Assembly: GCF_002752655.1 (NCBI RefSeq)
Contig: NZ_CP023737.1
Span: 1,992,001-2,056,000 of the forward strand
Source: Methylosinus trichosporium OB3b
GTDB lineage: Bacteria > Pseudomonadota > Alphaproteobacteria > Rhizobiales > Beijerinckiaceae
Length of the DNA stretch: 64,000 nt
Direction of reading: 5' to 3'
This document shows positions 35,765 through 45,630 of the stretch, in pieces (the stretch's first letter is position 1; each line of letters starts with the position of its first letter). A model generated the notes under the pieces. That model did not search any database. It saw only the letters and a program-made list of their open reading frames with translations, and was not told the DNA's origin. A program made the position numbers and the translations under genes.

Positions 35765-36130
35765 TCAGCTGCCGATCAGCTTCTTGACGACGGCGAGCAG
35801 CTGGTCCTGGCTGAAGGGTTTGGTGATCCAGCCCGTGGCGCCGGCGGCCTTGGCCTCCTGCTTCACCGCAGTGTCCGACTCCGTGCTCAAGAAGACGATC
35901 GGCACGCCGCTGTAGGCGGGAAGCTTGCGAAGTTCGCGAATGAAGGTAAGCCCGTCCATGACCGGCATGTTGAGATCGGTGATCACCATATTGGCCTGCT
36001 CGCTGCGCGCGGCTCCGAGCGCTTCGCGACCGTCCTTGGCCTCCATGACGCTATAACCCGCGACAGTCAGCACGGCCCGCACCATCTGGCGGACGCTGAC
36101 CGAATCATCGACTGTCAAAACCTTCTTCAT
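35765..36130 (-). CDS. cheY: Chemotaxis response regulator CheY
   Basis: This 121-residue single-domain receiver carries VDDSVSVRQ (acidic pair Asp8/Asp9), phospho-acceptor Asp52 (ITDLNMPVMDG), Thr83 in FLSTES and Lys104 in WITKPF. It probably binds the flagellar switch or acts as a phosphate sink. The ATG at 36130 is used because MKKVLTVDD is the standard opening; a longer frame upstream is low quality. Confidence 0.95.
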   Translation of the reverse strand: MKKVLTVDDSVSVRQMVRAVLTVAGYSVMEAKDGREALGAARSEQANMVITDLNMPVMDGLTFIRELRKLPAYSGVPIVFLSTESDTAVKQEAKAAGATGWITKPFSQDQLLAVVKKLIGS

Positions 36131-36267
36131 ATTTGCGGCCCTCTGGTCGAGAGGCAGGGGCTCCAACGCCGAAGCGCCTCGCGTAAGGAAGGAAGGGGCG
36201 CCGTCATGTCGCACCCGTGTGTCTGCGCCGCGCCGCCATCGACGCGACGCCGTCGAAATCCAGCACT

Positions 36268-36573
36268 CTAGAAGGGGCTGGACGCGCTGTCCGCGAGGAC
36301 GTCGGCGGGGACGAATCCGGCGCGTCGTAGCGCCTCGGCGATCGTCGAATCGGGCTGCGCCACAATTTGCAACGCGGCGCCGATCGCATGCGCCGTGCGA
36401 CGGCTCGCGATCAGCAGCTGGATGAAGGTCAGGTCGACCTCGGTGGCGAGAGAGCAGTCGATTACGATATCGAGGCTTTGTCGAAAGGCGTTCCGGAGAG
36501 CCTCACGAATTTCCGGCGCTTCTGCGATCATCTGCTTTCCGCTGCAGGCGACGATCATAGGACGGCCATTCAT
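36268..36573 (-). CDS. STAS-domain protein at head of che operon
   Basis: This 101-residue protein has the STAS fold pattern: LDIVIDCSLATEVDLTFIQLL in the middle and ALRRAGFVPADV near the end. STAS proteins of this size act as anti-anti-sigma-like or scaffold regulators, and in alphaproteobacterial che operons they often come first. The usual phosphorylatable Ser or Thr of anti-anti-sigma factors would fall in DCSLATEVD; Ser or Thr there could serve. Cotranscription with cheY is likely, since 137 bases separate them on the same strand. Confidence 0.75.
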   Translation of the reverse strand: MNGRPMIVACSGKQMIAEAPEIREALRNAFRQSLDIVIDCSLATEVDLTFIQLLIASRRTAHAIGAALQIVAQPDSTIAEALRRAGFVPADVLADSASSPF

Positions 36574-36832
36574 CGCTTTCGTGCTCCAATACCTAGCATC
36601 AAGTTAGCGGGCCGGCGATTAAGACTACGTAAAAAGCCTTTCGAGGATCGAACGAATTGTATACAACTTGGCATTGTGTCGTCATCGATCGACAAGCGCG
36701 CCGTCCGACGCATACCGTTGCAACCAACAAATACCCGAGCTCAGTTCTTTAGAACGCGTCGCGAGCGGACTCCGAACCGCCGCAGCGATGTGGAGCGAAG
36801 GAGTAGACGCCGCCGCGGCGGTCGCGCTGCGC

Positions 36833-37061
36833 TCATTTGCGGTTATCGCCGGCAATCATCCAGACGAGGCCGGTTTCTCCCCGGCGCATGACCACCCCAT
36901 GGTTCCATGCGAAGACGGGCTTCAAGATAGGCGCGAGAGCGCTCATCCAGGATTTGCTCACGTTCACCCGCCAGTCGTAGCGGGCGACGGTTCCCATCGC
37001 TACGGGTCCTCGCCAGACGCCCCCTCGAGCTCGCCGAACGCGCGCCTTCGATCCGTGCGAG
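36833..37061 (-). pseudogene. Relic of an SRPBCC (polyketide cyclase/dehydrase-like) gene
   Basis: A minus-strand frame ending at 36833 reads GTVARYDWRVNVSKSWM, then LKPVFAWNHGVVMRRGETGL. That is the C-terminal signature of SRPBCC ligand-binding proteins (V-x-YDWxVxxxKxWM ... WNHDxVMRxGExGL). Upstream, pieces such as LARIEGA, GELEG and GVWRG occur in three different frames, as expected if indels accumulated. No start codon or N-terminal two-thirds is found. Confidence 0.6.
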
Positions 37062-37087
37062 TTATCATTCGAGTCGGCGTTCCATCG

Positions 37088-37261
37088 TCACATCGCCATG
37101 ACGACGATGCAGTGGCAGCCGGCGGGAGTCGTGGAAGCGGAGTGGCGGCTGTCCGCCGGTGACGCACGGAAATCGCCGGGCTTCAATTCGTCGTCGCCGA
37201 TCGAAAGGTCGCCGGAGATCTCCTCGTCCTGCGGATGGTCGTGCACCGGATAGACAGCGCT
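37088..37261 (-). pseudogene. Relic of a ChrR-like cupin gene
   Basis: The frame from 37261 to 37088 reads AVYPVHDHPQDEE, then GDDELKPGDFRASPADSRHS, which is the metal-binding cupin pattern (YPxHxHPxGEE ... GDFxxxPxGSxH) of ChrR-like anticupin domains. A TAG sits immediately upstream of AVYP in the same frame, and the strand that should follow DEE (VYVLEG) is partly deleted. It lies next to the SRPBCC relic, so the pair forms a small gene graveyard between the che and efflux operons. Confidence 0.5.
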
Positions 37262-37732
37262 CTATCGGGAGCATAAGCGCGCGTCTTGTCCTTGCACGAG
37301 ATTGTTGGCGACCCGTCTTCACGCCGCTCATGCCGTGCGCCGCGAATTGGCGATTTTGGACGACGCGGCTTTCGGCAACAAACATCTGCTTTTTGCTGCC
37401 ATGACATCTCGACGGTCGTCCCGTGACCAGCGCGATTGCTGGCGAGGGGTGTGAGGGTCAGCACCCCATCCGCCTTAATGTCGCCATACGATATATTCAT
37501 GTCGTATCACGATCTAAATGAGCGCGGCTCGAGGTGACAAGCCCTCGCCGCCAGACATAAGGAACGCGCCTCGAGTGCCTTCACGGAACGTGTACGAAGC
37601 GCCCGACACGCCGTCCCGGCCGTGTTCGAACAGCGAACACATTGCCTCCGACGAGCCGCCGTCGCCAACTCGCTCCACCGTCGCAGCGTTTGGCGACTCT
37701 GCAATCGCTGTACGATCTCACGAGGTTCGCAT
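37262..37732. other. Region upstream of the RND operon
   Basis: No convincing gene was found in these 471 bases. The stretch 37481-37510 is AT-rich and holds an inverted repeat listed separately. The promoter of the efflux operon should be here. Confidence 0.35.
37486..37507. promoter_or_regulatory. Inverted repeat, possible repressor site for the efflux operon
   Basis: ATACGA and TCGTAT are separated by 10 bases in an AT-rich pocket about 225 bases before the efflux permease start. The half-sites would suit a TetR- or MarR-type dimer, but no such regulator gene is encoded next to it. Confidence 0.3.
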
Positions 37733-40700
37733 ATGAACGCGATCGTCGTTACCGCTCTCCGACGACCCTACACCTTTATCGTGCTTTCGATCCTTATCCT
37801 GCTCTTCGGCGTCCAAGCCATATCGAAGGCGCCAACCGACGTCTTCCCGAACATAAAAATCCCGGTGATCGCCGTCGTGTGGTCCTACGCAGGACTTTTG
37901 CCGGCTGACGTGTCAGGACGAATCACCTTCTTCTACGAGCGAGCGCTGACCTCGACGGTCGAGGGAATCGAGCATATCGAAAGTCATTCTTATTTCGGCA
38001 GCAGCATCACCAAAATTTTCTTGCAACCCGGCGTCGATCTCGCCGCGGCAGAAGCCGATGTCGCCTCGATATCGCAAACAGTCACCAAGGCTCTACCCCC
38101 CGACATTTCGCCGCCGATGGTGATGCGTCTCGAGGCATCCTCCGTACCGGTCGCCGTTCTGCAGGTGACGTCCGAATCGATGACGCCCGCCGACCTCTAT
38201 AATCTCGCATACAGCCGAATCCGGCCCCTTCTCGTGACCATTCCGGGCGCGATCCTGCCACATCCCTACGGCGGCAAGCCCAAGCAACTTCTCGTCTCGC
38301 TCGACAAGCAGAAAATGCTCGCGCGCCATCTCAGCGCCTCCGACGTGCACAACGCCTTCTCTCATCAGAGCCTCGTGCTTCCGGCCGGCGACATGAAGAT
38401 CAAGGCGACCGACTTTATGGTGCAGACCAACGCCTCTCCTTTGCAGATCCAGGATTTCAACAACATCCCCATCAAACGCGTCGGGAACGCGACGATCTTC
38501 ATGAAGGACGTCGCGGATGTGAGTCTTGCCGGCCCGCCGCAGACCAATGCGGTGCTCGTCGACGGAAAACAGGCTGTCACGGTCGTTGTCATGAAAAGCG
38601 GCGAAGCCTCCACGCTCGCGGTCGTCGACGGAATCAAAAAAATGATTCCGCGCATCGAAAGGGTCGTGCCGGCCGACGTAAAGGTAACGCTGCTCAACGA
38701 CGCATCCGTCTTCGTGAGGGACTCGATCAACGACGTCGTACATGAGATGGTCGTCGCCTCTGCATTGACCGGCGTCGTCGTTTTGTTGTTTCTAGGTTCT
38801 TGGCGCGCCACATTGATTATCGCGACCTCGATTCCTCTATCGATCCTCACCGCGATCATCTGTCTGCGATTCCTCGATCAGACCATCAACGTCATGACTC
38901 TCGGCGGCCTCGCGCTCGCAGTCGGCATTCTGGTCGACGATGCGACAGTGATGATCGAAAACATCGACACGCATCTCGAGATGGGCAAGCCGCTCGAGGT
39001 CGCGATTATCGACGCAGCGAATCAGATTGTCATTCCGACATTCGTCTCGACCCTCTGCATCGTCATCGTCTGGTTTCCGCTGTTCGAACTGTCAGGCGTT
39101 TCGGGCTGGCTGTTCACCCCTATGGCGGAGGCTGTCGCGTTCGCGATGGCCGCTTCTTTCATTCTGTCGCGCACGCTCGTGCCAACGATGGCGAAATATC
39201 TCCTCGTCGACCCGAACGCTCCTCATGAGCATCAGACGGCCGGCGCAAAGAGTGCAGAGGACGCGAAAGCCATCCTGGGGGCGCGCAAATATCCAACTCC
39301 TGATGAGCTCTACGCGATGGCCAATCGACAGGCCGAGGAAGAGGCGATGGCGGGCGAGGGCGGAGTTTCGCATTTCGCGATGCGTGTGTCGGAGCAGGGA
39401 GCGGGACCCGCGCATGGACACGCCACGCATCGGGCGACCGGCTGGTTCGGCCGCTTCCAAGGCCGTTTCGAAAAGGGCTTCGACGCGCTGCGTGACCGAT
39501 ACAATGAACTGTTGAAGCGCGCCATCGAACGACGCGGCGCCTTTGTCGCGACGTTTCTCGCCTGCGCGGTCGCTTCGCTCGGACTCCTTTTCCTGGATGG
39601 CCGCGACTTCTTTCCGGAAATAAAGTCCGGGACGTTGCAAATGCATATGCGCGCGCCTTTAGGGACACGCATGGAAGCCGCTGGGCGCATCGCCTCTCTT
39701 GTGTCGAACGACATCGCGCGAATCTTGCCTGGTCGGGTCGAGGGTGTGCTCAGCAATTGCGGCCTGCCGCTCGGACCGCATAATCTGGCGTTCATACCGA
39801 CGCCGACGATCGGCACTCAGGATTGCGACCTTACCATCACACTGAAGAACGAAACGTCGCCGGTATGGGACTACCGACGCATTCTGCGCAAGGAGCTGGC
39901 TCTTCGTTATCCCGGGACCGAGTTCACGTTCCAGCCGGCGGACCTGACCGCGAAGATTCTGAATTTCGGATCGCCGTCGCCGATCGATGTTCAGATCAAC
40001 GGAATGGACATGCAGGAAAACTACGCTTTCGCTCTGAAGCTCGCTCATGAGCTGCGAAAAGTGAGTGGCGCGACCGACGTGGTCATCCAACAGACAATGC
40101 GCACGCCGACCTTGCTCGTGGAGGGAAACCGCAGTCTCGGCCTCAACATCAAGCTGACTGAAAAGGACATCGCAGACAATCTGTTGCTCAATACGACCGG
40201 GAGTCAGCAGGTCGATCAGGAGTACTGGCTCGATCAAAAGACCGGGCTTTCCTATCAGGTCAACATCTACACGCCGCAGCCGCAGCTCACCCGGGTTCAG
40301 GATCTCCTGACCATCCCGGTGAATAAAGGTGAGCTGGATCCAGGAGGAAATGAGACGCAGCTGCTCGGCAACGTCTCCAAATTATCCTTGGTCGGAACGC
40401 CTGGCGAGGTCACGCACGCCAACATCATGCCGCTCTTCGATATCTACGTCTCGACCGAGGGCCGGGATCTCGGAGGCGTGCTCGAAGATGTAGAAAGGGT
40501 CGCCAAGAGCCTCGAACACGAGCTGCCGCGCAGCGCATCACTCGAAGTGCACGGCCAAGCAGAGACGATGCGCTCCGCTTACATCGAGCTGATCGGAGGG
40601 CTCGCCGCCTCGGTGGTGCTCATCTATCTGTTGATCGTCGTGAACTTCCAATCCTGGCTCGATCCCTTCATCATCATCACGGCGCTGCCCGGGGCGCTCG

Positions 40701-41074
40701 CCGGAATCGCATGGTCGCTCTTCATCACCCACACCAATATTTCGGTGCCTGCTCTCACAGGCGCGATCATGTCGATGGGAACCGCGACTGCGAACTCGAT
40801 TCTCGTCGTGTCTTACGCTCGCGAACGCTTGGAAATCCACGGAGACGCCCTGCTGGCTGCGGCGGAGGCAGGCTACGCCCGCATCCGCCCGGTGATCATG
40901 ACGGCGTCCGCGATGATTATCGGAATGGCGCCGATGGCGATCAGCAACTCTCAGAACGCGCCTCTCGGACGCGCAGTCATGGGCGGTCTGACGGTTGCGA
41001 CCGTCGCGACTCTGTTCTTCGTGCCCTGCATCTACGCGATCGTCTACGGCCGCAGACAGAAGGATAAAGCCTAA
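37733..41074 (+). CDS. RND-family efflux inner-membrane permease
   Basis: This 1,113-residue transporter expels drugs or other compounds using the proton gradient. It has the RND layout: one membrane helix (YTFIVLSILILLFGV), a large periplasmic domain, helices 2-6 with LGGLALAVGILVDDATVMIENI (the conserved acidic pair in helix 4), a cytoplasmic loop of about 90 residues, then the second half with NFQSWLDPFIIITALPGALAG and final helices. The start ATG at 37733 has GAGG upstream. The family is closest in style to the hydrophobe/amphiphile class. Unusually, the permease gene comes before the adaptor gene and overlaps it by one base. Confidence 0.93.
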   Translation: MNAIVVTALRRPYTFIVLSILILLFGVQAISKAPTDVFPNIKIPVIAVVWSYAGLLPADVSGRITFFYERALTSTVEGIEHIESHSYFGSSITKIFLQPGVDLAAAEADVASISQTVTKALPPDISPPMVMRLEASSVPVAVLQVTSESMTPADLYNLAYSRIRPLLVTIPGAILPHPYGGKPKQLLVSLDKQKMLARHLSASDVHNAFSHQSLVLPAGDMKIKATDFMVQTNASPLQIQDFNNIPIKRVGNATIFMKDVADVSLAGPPQTNAVLVDGKQAVTVVVMKSGEASTLAVVDGIKKMIPRIERVVPADVKVTLLNDASVFVRDSINDVVHEMVVASALTGVVVLLFLGSWRATLIIATSIPLSILTAIICLRFLDQTINVMTLGGLALAVGILVDDATVMIENIDTHLEMGKPLEVAIIDAANQIVIPTFVSTLCIVIVWFPLFELSGVSGWLFTPMAEAVAFAMAASFILSRTLVPTMAKYLLVDPNAPHEHQTAGAKSAEDAKAILGARKYPTPDELYAMANRQAEEEAMAGEGGVSHFAMRVSEQGAGPAHGHATHRATGWFGRFQGRFEKGFDALRDRYNELLKRAIERRGAFVATFLACAVASLGLLFLDGRDFFPEIKSGTLQMHMRAPLGTRMEAAGRIASLVSNDIARILPGRVEGVLSNCGLPLGPHNLAFIPTPTIGTQDCDLTITLKNETSPVWDYRRILRKELALRYPGTEFTFQPADLTAKILNFGSPSPIDVQINGMDMQENYAFALKLAHELRKVSGATDVVIQQTMRTPTLLVEGNRSLGLNIKLTEKDIADNLLLNTTGSQQVDQEYWLDQKTGLSYQVNIYTPQPQLTRVQDLLTIPVNKGELDPGGNETQLLGNVSKLSLVGTPGEVTHANIMPLFDIYVSTEGRDLGGVLEDVERVAKSLEHELPRSASLEVHGQAETMRSAYIELIGGLAASVVLIYLLIVVNFQSWLDPFIIITALPGALAGIAWSLFITHTNISVPALTGAIMSMGTATANSILVVSYARERLEIHGDALLAAAEAGYARIRPVIMTASAMIIGMAPMAISNSQNAPLGRAVMGGLTVATVATLFFVPCIYAIVYGRRQKDKA

Positions 41075-42282
41075 TGCGGGATGCACTGCGCAAGAGACCG
41101 ATTACGGCGACGATCGGCGTCGTCACCTTGCTTTACGTCGGATATGAGCTCGTTCAACGCTATCGCATAGCGGAGGCGCTGCGCGAGGAGACGCTCGCGA
41201 ATGCGGTTCCGACCGTCGCCGTGCTCAAGGCGCAGTCTGGCCCGCCGTTCGAGACGCTGACCTTGCCGGGCAATATCGAAGCTTGGTTTCAGGCTCCGAT
41301 ATACGCCCAGGTGTCCGGTTATGTTAAGGCATGGCACAAGGATTACGGCGCGCAGGTCGCGAAGGGCGACGTTCTCGCCGAGATCAACACGCCGACGCTG
41401 GATGCGCAATTTGAGCAGGCAAAGGCCGCTCTCGAAGCACAAAAGGCGAAATTCAACCTCGCTGTCGTGACCGCCAATCGATACACATCGCTGCGCAGCT
41501 CGCATGCGGTGTCGGAGCAGTCGATTTCCGTCGAAGTCGCCAATATGAAATCGGAAGGGGCGCAAGTCGCCGCAGCCGAGCAGAACGTCAAGAATTTCGA
41601 GGCGAAGGAAGCGTTCAAGACGATCATCGCGCCGTATGACGGCGTGGTGGTGGCGCGCAACATCAACGTCGGCGACTATGTCAACAAGGAAGGAAACATC
41701 AGCGATCGGAGCACGGTCACCAGTCTGTTCTCGGTGGCGGACATACACAAGATGCGTCTCTTCATCTCGGTGCCGGAGGCGTTCGGACATGTTCTGAAGA
41801 CGGGCTTGACTGCGGAGGTGACGGTTCCTCAGTTCGGAAGAAGACGCTTCACAGCGAATTTTCTGACGGTCGCGAACGGCTTCGATCCGAACACGCGCAC
41901 CGCGGTCACGGAATTCACCATCGACAACGAGGACCGCGCCTTATGGCCTGGCTCCTATGCGACTGTTCATGTGAAGGTCCCTCTCGATCCGAACATTCTG
42001 GTCATCCCCTCCAGCGCCCTGGTCTTCCAAGAAGACGGCGCTCAGGTCGCTGTCGTCTCCGACGACAATCGCATCCATTTCAAGTCGATCGGCGTCGGAA
42101 AGATCATGGATGCCGCAATCGAAGTGATCGACGGGCTGACCAAGGATGATCGCATAGTGAACAATCCCAGCGCCGCATTGCTCGAAGGAGACGAAGTGCG
42201 CGTCGTTCAGCCGGCTCCGGGATACGATCTGGCGACGCCGAGCGCTTCAGCGAACAATGGCGATCAAAATTCCGCTCTGTAA
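41074..42282 (+). CDS. RND efflux periplasmic adaptor (membrane fusion protein)
   Basis: This 402-residue adaptor bridges the RND permease and the outer-membrane factor. It has an N-terminal membrane anchor (TATIGVVTLLYVGYELV), a lipoyl-like first half PGNIEAWFQAPIYAQVSGYVKAWHKDYG, an alpha hairpin (AKAALEAQKAKFNLAVVTANRYTSL), a second lipoyl half FKTIIAPYDGVVVARNINVGDYV, and a beta-barrel domain. The ATG at 41074 shares its A with the permease TAA (TAATG), so the two are coupled. Confidence 0.92.
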   Translation: MRDALRKRPITATIGVVTLLYVGYELVQRYRIAEALREETLANAVPTVAVLKAQSGPPFETLTLPGNIEAWFQAPIYAQVSGYVKAWHKDYGAQVAKGDVLAEINTPTLDAQFEQAKAALEAQKAKFNLAVVTANRYTSLRSSHAVSEQSISVEVANMKSEGAQVAAAEQNVKNFEAKEAFKTIIAPYDGVVVARNINVGDYVNKEGNISDRSTVTSLFSVADIHKMRLFISVPEAFGHVLKTGLTAEVTVPQFGRRRFTANFLTVANGFDPNTRTAVTEFTIDNEDRALWPGSYATVHVKVPLDPNILVIPSSALVFQEDGAQVAVVSDDNRIHFKSIGVGKIMDAAIEVIDGLTKDDRIVNNPSAALLEGDEVRVVQPAPGYDLATPSASANNGDQNSAL

Positions 42283-42312
42283 CGTATAGACCAGCTCGAG
42301 CGAGACTCATCA

Positions 42313-43905
42313 ATGCTGCTACCTTCACGAACGCCCTGGTCGCGCGCAGCGCTGCTGCTCGCGGCGCTCGGCCTCTCGGGCTGCGACGCGCTTCCGGCCG
42401 TGGATTTGGCGCCGGAGTATCAGCCTCCGCAGTTCGTGGTTCCCGAATCCTGGCGGGGCACGAGCCCCTTCACAGTGGCGACTCCATCGGATGGCGAAGT
42501 TCGAATGGAGTGGTGGAAGCTGTTCCGGGATTCGACCCTCGATGATCTCGAGAGCAAGGCGATGGCCGCCAACCCTGATCTGCAAGCCGCCGCGGAACGC
42601 TTTACACAAGCGCGCGACATCGTCATCAAGACTCAATCGCGTCGGATACCTCATCTCGGCGTCGCATTCGGCGCGTCCGACGATAAGCAATCGGACGCGG
42701 CCTTGTTTCGTGGGCCGCTCGATCCGACATATGACAGAAGCTATTCTCCTGGCGGCCTAGCGTCCTGGGAGCCGGATTTCTGGTCTGCGATCCGCAACGC
42801 GACACGCGCGACCGTCGCTCACGCGCAAGGGCTCGCGGCGGATTATTTTTTGGCGCGGCTGAGCCTGCAGGCGGAAATCGCGAGCGACTATTTCGTCCTC
42901 CGCGGCTATGACGCTCAGAGCGCGATCTACAGGCAATCGATCGCTTATTATAAGAAATCCCTCGAGGTCGTGAATGATCGCTTCAAAGGAAAGCTCGCTT
43001 CCGAGCTCGACGTGGCGCGCGCCCAATCGCTCCTGTATAGCACGGAGGCGAAAGCCCAACAAATCGAAGCCGATCGCGAGGTGACGGAGCACGCGCTCGC
43101 TATATTGACGAATACCGTCCCTGCGAGTCTCTTCATTGCGCGGACCTCACTCTTGCGGCTTCACCCGCTGAAGCTTCCCCGGGGCGTTCCAGCGAATTTG
43201 CTCGAGCGACGACCGGACGTGGCCGGCGCGGAGCGCGAAATGGCGCGGGCTAATCGCGAGATCGGGATCGCACGCGCAGCCTTTTTCCCCAATGTCGTCT
43301 TCCGACTGGACGGCGGTTTCGAAAACAACAGCCTCAATTTGTTCAAGCTCGCTCACAGCTATTGGACCTATGGTTCGACGGTTTCGATGCCGCTCTTCGA
43401 GGGCGGCCTTCGCCGCGCGCAATTGCAGCAATCATGGGCGGCCTATCGCGAAACAGAGGACAAATACCGTTCGGTCGTGCTGAACGCCTTTCGCGAGGTC
43501 GAGAACGGACTCAGCCTGACGAACCGACTCGACACGGCGTCGAGGAAGCAGGACGCGGCGGTGGCGGCGACCGAGAAGACGCAGAATCTCACGATGGAGC
43601 TCTACAAGGGCGGCCTCGTCACCAGCCTCGACCTCATTTATGCGCAAGTCGCGACTCTTACCGCGCGCATCGATTCCGCGATCATCAAGACTCGTCTGCT
43701 CGGCTCCACCGTCGGTCTGGTCCGCGCGCTCGGCGGCGGCTGGAGCCGAAAGCAACTCCCCACCGACGAGCAGATTCCCCCGATCGCTATGTTCCAAACG
43801 GATAATTTGACGCGGCCAGCCACTGTGAACGACATCGGTAGCGCCACGCCCGACATCAACGCCGACAATAATCTCACGAGGGGCGTTTCGACAAAGACTC
43901 CATGA
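42313..43905 (+). CDS. Outer-membrane efflux lipoprotein, NodT/TolC family
   Basis: This 530-residue protein forms the outer-membrane duct. A lipoprotein signal ends in LGLSGC (Cys at about residue 24), followed by the usual opening DLAPEYQPPQFVVPESW. Two repeated halves each contain long helical hairpins (for example LQAAAERFTQARDIV and ELDVARAQSLLYSTEAKAQ) and a conserved FPNV segment (ARAAFFPNVVF). It begins 30 bases after the adaptor stop. The set permease-adaptor-duct is complete. Confidence 0.92.
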   Translation: MLLPSRTPWSRAALLLAALGLSGCDALPAVDLAPEYQPPQFVVPESWRGTSPFTVATPSDGEVRMEWWKLFRDSTLDDLESKAMAANPDLQAAAERFTQARDIVIKTQSRRIPHLGVAFGASDDKQSDAALFRGPLDPTYDRSYSPGGLASWEPDFWSAIRNATRATVAHAQGLAADYFLARLSLQAEIASDYFVLRGYDAQSAIYRQSIAYYKKSLEVVNDRFKGKLASELDVARAQSLLYSTEAKAQQIEADREVTEHALAILTNTVPASLFIARTSLLRLHPLKLPRGVPANLLERRPDVAGAEREMARANREIGIARAAFFPNVVFRLDGGFENNSLNLFKLAHSYWTYGSTVSMPLFEGGLRRAQLQQSWAAYRETEDKYRSVVLNAFREVENGLSLTNRLDTASRKQDAAVAATEKTQNLTMELYKGGLVTSLDLIYAQVATLTARIDSAIIKTRLLGSTVGLVRALGGGWSRKQLPTDEQIPPIAMFQTDNLTRPATVNDIGSATPDINADNNLTRGVSTKTP

Positions 43906-44282
43906 GATCGGCCAGTCTCATCCCTCGCCTGCAGAGCGACCGTCGCCAAAGGCGCTCTATCAATTCGATGCTAACTATAAGGGCCTGTTCCGACCTCGGC
44001 CGTGACTTTGTTAAAGCAGACGAAAGTGGTTGGATTTATCCGTGGTCGGCGCTTCCGTCGGCAGCCCCGCCGGAGGCGGCCGGCCGCATCGACTCGAGCC
44101 TCTCGTAGAGCGTGAGTCACGCAGGAGTTGGCAGGCGCAGCGAGACCCCATGCTGGTTACGCCGTTTGCTGTCTCGGCAGGAGCCGAGCTCACGACGACG
44201 GTGGAGATGGCGCGCGCCGCTTTCTGAGCAAAACGGCGCGAGCCTCTACCGGAGCGGCGAATTCGAACGATCTGGAGTCGCC
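43906..44282. other. Intergenic region before the GGDEF gene
   Basis: This 377-base stretch contains no supported gene, though the GGDEF frame stays open back to about 44112. A promoter for the cyclase gene is expected, but I see no clear boxes. Confidence 0.35.
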
Positions 44283-45419
44283 TTGATCGCTTTGGCGCCG
44301 ACGCTGTTTTTGTTCAGCGCATTCATCCTCCTGCTGCTGAGCGCCTTCATCTATGTGATCTGGCGTAGCGACGAAGAGGCGAATGAACTGTGCTGGTGGG
44401 CCGCGAGTTTCCTGACGGCGGGATGCTCGGCTCTCTGCTTTGCTTTTCGCAATCAGATCGAATCGCTCTCGATCGTCCTCGGCAACGCCTTCTTGCTGTG
44501 GTCCTACGGCTTTCTCTGGACGGGAGCCGCGATTTTCGCCGATCGTCCTCTGCGACCTCGTTCGGCGCCGCTCGGGGGATTCGTCTGGCTGTCGGGACTG
44601 TGGACGCAGGACATTCACTTGCGGATCGCGGCGGTCGCCGCGATCGCCGCGATTTACGAGATCAGGACGGCTTATGAGCTGTTGTCCTACAGTCGCGGCC
44701 AGAACGGACGTCTGGTCCTGGCGCGCGCCGCGGCGTTAGCGACGGCGCTCCAGGCCGGGGTCGATTTGGTCGTTTCGGTTTCCGCGTCATTTCTCGAACT
44801 CGACGCCACCGACTTCGTCGACAGCGCGTTTTTGAAATTCCGCTCGCTGGAGCTCGCGTGCTACATATCGATCCTCGGGGTCACCTTGGTCGCCCTCTCG
44901 AAGGAGCGTCTGGCGAACCGCCGCGAGATTGCTGCGATGAGCGATCCGTTGACGGGCGTCGCCAATCGACGCGCCTTCGATCGGGCCATCGAGCGCGCGA
45001 CGAAGTCGGCCTCCGTGAAGCAGAAGAGCGCGGTGCTCGTCTTCGACCTCGATAATTTCAAGGACATCAACGATCGGTTTGGCCATGCGGTCGGCGACCA
45101 GATTCTGACCGTTTTCGGCGAAGCGGCGACGCGCAACATTCGCGCCAACGACATGTTGGCGCGGATCGGCGGCGAAGAATTCGCCGCTCTCCTTTGTCCG
45201 GCGGATCGCAACGTCGCATTGGCGGTCGCGGAACGGATTCGGCTCGCCTTCATCGACGCGGCGTCGGTTCTGGCGGAGGGGCAGGCGACGGTGAGCATAG
45301 GCGTCGCGCTGGTCGAAGGGCGCGCCCCGGACTATCGGGAGACGACGCGAGCGGCAGACGCCGCGCTCTACCGGGCGAAGGCGAGCGGTCGGAACAGGGT
45401 CGTCTTTGCAGGATCTTGA
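44283..45419 (+). CDS. Membrane diguanylate cyclase (GGDEF)
   Basis: This 378-residue protein makes cyclic di-GMP from two GTP. About six membrane helices fill residues 1-205 (LIALAPTLFLFSAFILLLLSAFIYVIW at the start), followed by a linker helix and a GGDEF domain with DPLTGVANRRAFD, DLDNFKDINDRFGHAVGD and the active-site RIGGEEFAAL. The RxxD inhibitory site upstream of GGEEF appears as RNIRAND, so product inhibition is likely. The TTG at 44283 (GGAG five bases upstream) starts right at the first helix; the frame extends back to 44112 with basic, unlikely sequence. The sensor region is not a named family to me. Confidence 0.85.
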   Translation: MIALAPTLFLFSAFILLLLSAFIYVIWRSDEEANELCWWAASFLTAGCSALCFAFRNQIESLSIVLGNAFLLWSYGFLWTGAAIFADRPLRPRSAPLGGFVWLSGLWTQDIHLRIAAVAAIAAIYEIRTAYELLSYSRGQNGRLVLARAAALATALQAGVDLVVSVSASFLELDATDFVDSAFLKFRSLELACYISILGVTLVALSKERLANRREIAAMSDPLTGVANRRAFDRAIERATKSASVKQKSAVLVFDLDNFKDINDRFGHAVGDQILTVFGEAATRNIRANDMLARIGGEEFAALLCPADRNVALAVAERIRLAFIDAASVLAEGQATVSIGVALVEGRAPDYRETTRAADAALYRAKASGRNRVVFAGS

Positions 45420-45630
45420 ATGTGAGCCGGGCGTCCAGACGAGCTCGAGGGTCTTCGTCGAAGCGCGGCCGGGAATTGCCGCTCGGCGAGGGCTTTGTCG
45501 TAAGTTGATGGCCTCCGACAAAGCTCGCGACGAACCCGAACGGAGACCAATAGTGACGAAGGCCGCGTGCGGCCCTCGTCCATTCTCGCATCGACTTCGG
45601 AGCGCGTTGGGAGCCGCGCTTCGAGATCGA

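Noticed and set aside
36668..37162. Plus-strand frame of 164 codons upstream of the efflux operon
   Set aside because: It is opposite the SRPBCC and cupin relics and has no protein-like character.
45559..45577. Short GGCCGC/GCGGCC palindrome as a terminator
   Set aside because: The loop would be two to four bases with a five- or six-bp stem and no T-run; palindromes of this size are common at this GC content.
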